In this document: one piece after another, positions 8,123 through 9,280 of the stretch
Numbering within the stretch: the first letter of the stretch is position 1
Layout: each line of letters starts with the position of its first letter
Source of the DNA: Bacteroidota bacterium
Lineage (GTDB): Bacteria > Bacteroidota > Ignavibacteria > UBA10030 > UBA6906
Length of the DNA stretch: 9,280 bases
Reading direction: 5' to 3'
Assembly: GCA_003541875.1 (NCBI GenBank)
Contig: DPLS01000231.1
Coordinates: 700-9,979 of the forward strand
Notes under the pieces: generated by a model
The model's database searches: none
What the model saw: only the letters and a program-made list of their open reading frames with translations
What the model was told of the DNA's origin: nothing
Made by a program: the position numbers and the translations under genes

Positions 8123-8776
8123 CTAGAATATTTGTACGGACGAAACGTAGAAGTAAGGTCGGTAATCAAACCACTCGGTTCTTCTCACCAAGGCGGAATC
8201 CAGGTCAAAGGTGATTGTTACGCGTGTGAGTCGACCTTCCTCGACCGTGATGTTGAACGGTGCGTGACCCGGGAAGGGCAGTACATTCAAGTCACCTTCA
8301 TAACCAACAGGTTGCCTCAACTCAATGGAGTTAAAGATTGAGTCCTTGAAAGTCCGGATCGCATCCGGGCCAAATGCCGGCGCCATCTCCAAGTCAATCT
8401 GGGTAACCGCATGAGGAGGAGCATAGACCTGCCCAAGGACATAGGCAGAATCCCTTGCAACCCGATCCAGACAATTGAGCTGGTCCCCGTCGGGGTTGCG
8501 CCGAATGGCAACAAGATCAGAGTACAATTCCATTTGCACGCCATCCGACCGCTTTGCAACGATCTTCCGAAGGGTCGCACTCATAAAACCGAACGCATTC
8601 GAATCAACACCCGCAAATGGGAGTAGTTCTGTTCGGGAATTCTTGGACCGCATTCGAATCTCAAGGATCCCGGGAGAAGGTGTATCGTACTCATATTGCT
8701 GGCATGAGAGCGCAAGCAACGAGAACAACGCACCGATCACCAGGCGCGATAGAAATGTCCTGTGTGCGAGAGACAT
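8123..8776 (-). CDS. Putative lipoprotein, divergent DUF4382-like
   Basis: A 217-aa protein and the first gene of the array. A signal segment (FLSRLVIGALFSLLALSC) puts a Cys at residue 25. The residues before it (A-L-S-C) are a relaxed lipobox, which is acceptable in this phylum. The mature part is all-beta in character. GILEIRMR near residue 36, followed by SATLRKIVAKRSDGVQMEL and YVLGQVYAPPHAVTQIDLEM, and then ITVEEGRLTRVTITFDLDSALV near the end, follow the plan of DUF4382 lipoproteins, which are of unknown function. The similarity is weak and needs a profile search. No clear Shine-Dalgarno sequence precedes the ATG at 8776 (TTTGAGTCACT only), so initiation may be weak or leader-dependent. 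It lies 24 bp upstream of the next lipoprotein gene and is probably co-transcribed with it. Confidence 0.8.
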   Translation of the reverse strand: MSLAHRTFLSRLVIGALFSLLALSCQQYEYDTPSPGILEIRMRSKNSRTELLPFAGVDSNAFGFMSATLRKIVAKRSDGVQMELYSDLVAIRRNPDGDQLNCLDRVARDSAYVLGQVYAPPHAVTQIDLEMAPAFGPDAIRTFKDSIFNSIELRQPVGYEGDLNVLPFPGHAPFNITVEEGRLTRVTITFDLDSALVRRTEWFDYRPYFYVSSVQIF

Positions 8777-8794
8777 AGTGACTCAAAGAAATGT

Positions 8795-8807
8795 GGATGA
8801 ACGACCA
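8795..8807. repeat. 13-bp direct repeat, copy 1
   Basis: GGATGAACGACCA on the plus strand, 19 bp upstream of the start of the first lipoprotein gene. An identical copy lies at 8920-8932, 125 bp away. It may be a regulator-binding half of the leader or a chance match. Confidence 0.4.
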
Positions 8808-8824
8808 GTCTGGGATTGTTTCAC

Positions 8825-8902
8825 TTAAAAGAACTGGGGCGAACTTGGGAACTTCCCCTCAGTGTCCCACGCCACTACCTCACCAATGGGCGAGGTACTC
8901 AT
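8825..8902 (-). CDS. Possible leader peptide, 25-26 aa
   Basis: A short ORF read as MSTSPIGEVVAWDTEGKF, then PSSPQFF and a TAA stop. It begins at the ATG at 8902, or one codon earlier at 8905. GGAGG at 8910-8914 lies 7 nt before the 8902 ATG, the strongest ribosome binding site in this intergenic region. The last codons and the stop fall inside a hairpin plus T-run at 8826-8863, an arrangement seen in leader-peptide attenuators. No run of identical amino-acid codons is present, which argues against classical amino-acid attenuation. The peptide is not recognised. It could equally be a chance ORF. Confidence 0.25.
   Translation of the reverse strand: MSTSPIGEVVAWDTEGKFPSSPQFF
8826..8863 (-). 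terminator. Candidate intrinsic terminator or attenuator upstream of the lipoprotein array
   Basis: On the minus strand ACTGAGGGG pairs with CCCCAGT (8855-8863 with 8833-8839; seven pairs and one bulged base). The loop is about 15 nt and a TCTTTT run follows. The stem can also refold around GGGAAGTTCCC. It ends about 50 nt before the first lipoprotein gene and could stop or regulate transcription entering the array. The bulge and the interrupted T-run make it weaker than the terminator beside the tRNA. Confidence 0.35.
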
Positions 8903-8919
8903 CATTCAGCCTCCTCATC

Positions 8920-8932
8920 GGATGAACGACCA
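8920..8932. repeat. 13-bp direct repeat, copy 2
   Basis: Identical to 8795-8807. This copy is also part of a short inverted repeat, GATGAA and TTCATC with a 7-nt loop (8921-8939). It sits just upstream of the GGAGG site of the short leader ORF. Confidence 0.4.
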
Positions 8933-9212
8933 ATTCATCGATGGGTCAGAAGTTGCTTTCAAGTGAGATGGTGTGAGTACTTCCTCTTCCACTGTAGTCA
9001 ATGTAGCAAATGTGACTTCTCTTGTCAAGTGCCACCAAGCGGATGGATCACTTTCCTCAACGAGAATCCCAACGAGACGGTGCCCATCCGTTGACGGATA
9101 CAACGACACACAAGAGTCGGACAACATGATCGAAGGTGGGGCAGAAGCCTAAGGTGGTATACACCCAAGCCAATCCTCTCGAGCAGAGCGTGTGCAGATT
9201 GTATCTGATGCG

Positions 9213-9250
9213 GAAAAACGATGAGAGCACCAGCAAGCCGATGCTCTCAT
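9213..9250 (-). terminator. Intrinsic terminator of the tRNA transcript
   Basis: Read on the minus strand, ATGAGAGCA (9242-9250) pairs perfectly with TGCTCTCAT (9221-9229). A U-G and a C-G pair can extend the stem to 11 bp with an 8-nt loop. CG and a run of five T follow (9214-9218). It starts 8 nt after the 3' end of the tRNA, so it should end that transcript and insulate the lipoprotein array from tRNA read-through. Confidence 0.85.
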
Positions 9251-9257
9251 TTCTCTG

Positions 9258-9280
9258 TCGGGGCGGGGGGATTCGAACCC
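9258..9280 (-). tRNA. tRNA 3' end, probably tRNA-Pro (partial)
   Basis: Only the 3' end is in the window. Read on the minus strand there is a T-loop TTCGAAT closed by a G-rich/CCCCC T-stem, then the acceptor strand CGCCCCG and discriminator A (9258). The implied 5' acceptor strand is CGGGGCG, giving a C1-G72 pair with A73, which is the identity pattern of bacterial tRNA-Pro and excludes initiator tRNA (no 1-72 mismatch). The next bases are CAG, so the CCA end is not encoded and must be added by the CCA-adding enzyme. The anticodon is outside the window, so the amino-acid call is an inference. Confidence 0.85.

Larger units (their letters stand above)
8777..9212. other. Intergenic leader without a convincing large gene
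   Basis: About 440 bp lie between the tRNA terminator and the first lipoprotein gene. The promoter of the six-gene array should be here. A TACAAT (minus strand, about 9198-9203) resembles a -10 box but has no matching -35 at the usual spacing, so no promoter is called. Small reading frames on both strands (70 aa minus at 8915-9127, 92 aa plus at 8816-9094) lack good ribosome binding sites and resemble nothing known. The supported content is a short ORF with a good ribosome binding site, a hairpin with a T-run and a 13-bp direct repeat, each listed separately. Confidence 0.6.

Noticed and set aside
8840..8900. Cobalamin-type riboswitch in the leader, because of its G-rich and C-rich pairs near a TonB receptor operon
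   Set aside because: The conserved B12-box segments I would expect are not visible, so only a generic hairpin is reported.
8816..9094. 92-aa open frame on the plus strand
   Set aside because: Cys-rich, no clear ribosome binding site, no family, and overlaps the leader structures on the other strand; not supported.
8915..9127. 70-aa open frame on the minus strand (MLSDSCVSL...)
   Set aside because: No ribosome binding site precedes its ATG (upstream bases CCACCTTCGATC), it has no recognisable motif, and an in-frame TAG lies only eight codons upstream of its ATG (9151-9149), so extension does not rescue it. A chance frame is the simplest reading.
9198..9203. TACAAT as a -10 promoter box on the minus strand
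   Set aside because: No -35 element is found at 16-18 bp, and the hexamer lies within a short inverted repeat near the tRNA terminator; too weak to annotate as a promoter.

Overview
The window looks like part of a chromosome from the FCB superphylum (Bacteroidota, Ignavibacteriota or Chlorobi relatives). The reasons are a PorV/PorQ-type outer-membrane barrel, a protein with a type IX secretion (T9SS)-like C-terminal domain, a TonB-dependent receptor with an N-terminal carboxypeptidase-regulatory-like domain, and three lipoproteins. Base composition looks moderate (near 50% GC by eye). The exact lineage cannot be fixed from this sequence.

All protein genes are on the minus strand, so the window reads from right to left. 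At the far right (9258-9280) is the 3' end of a tRNA, probably tRNA-Pro, cut by the window edge. It is followed by a clear intrinsic terminator (about 9213-9250). Next comes a leader of about 440 bp (8777-9212) with no convincing large gene. It holds a possible 25-26 aa ORF with a GGAGG ribosome binding site, a hairpin plus T-run that could be an attenuator or terminator, and a 13-bp direct repeat.

From 8776 to the left edge there is a tight six-gene array with gaps of 24, 24, 5, 39 and 2 bp, very probably one operon: (A) a DUF4382-like lipoprotein; (B) a 607-aa lipoprotein with Ig/FN3-like repeats and a C-terminal glutamine-amidotransferase-like fold; (C) a 938-aa TonB-dependent receptor; (D) a 706-aa secreted protein with an FN3-like region and a T9SS-type C-terminal domain; (E) a 313-aa PorV/PorQ-family barrel; (F) the first 108 residues of a lipoprotein with a lamin-tail-like domain, cut by the left edge.

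Every product carries a secretion or lipoprotein signal, so the operon seems to build a cell-envelope and surface assembly. The receptor would take up or bind something at the outer membrane. D would be exported by T9SS and attached or released with help from the PorV-like protein E. The lipoproteins A, B and F would be accessory surface or periplasmic parts. No SusD-like partner and no enzyme is visible, so the substrate is unknown. Two start codons need care: D and E can be extended upstream to TTG codons, but the downstream ATGs fit the signal peptides (and, for E, the ribosome binding site) much better.
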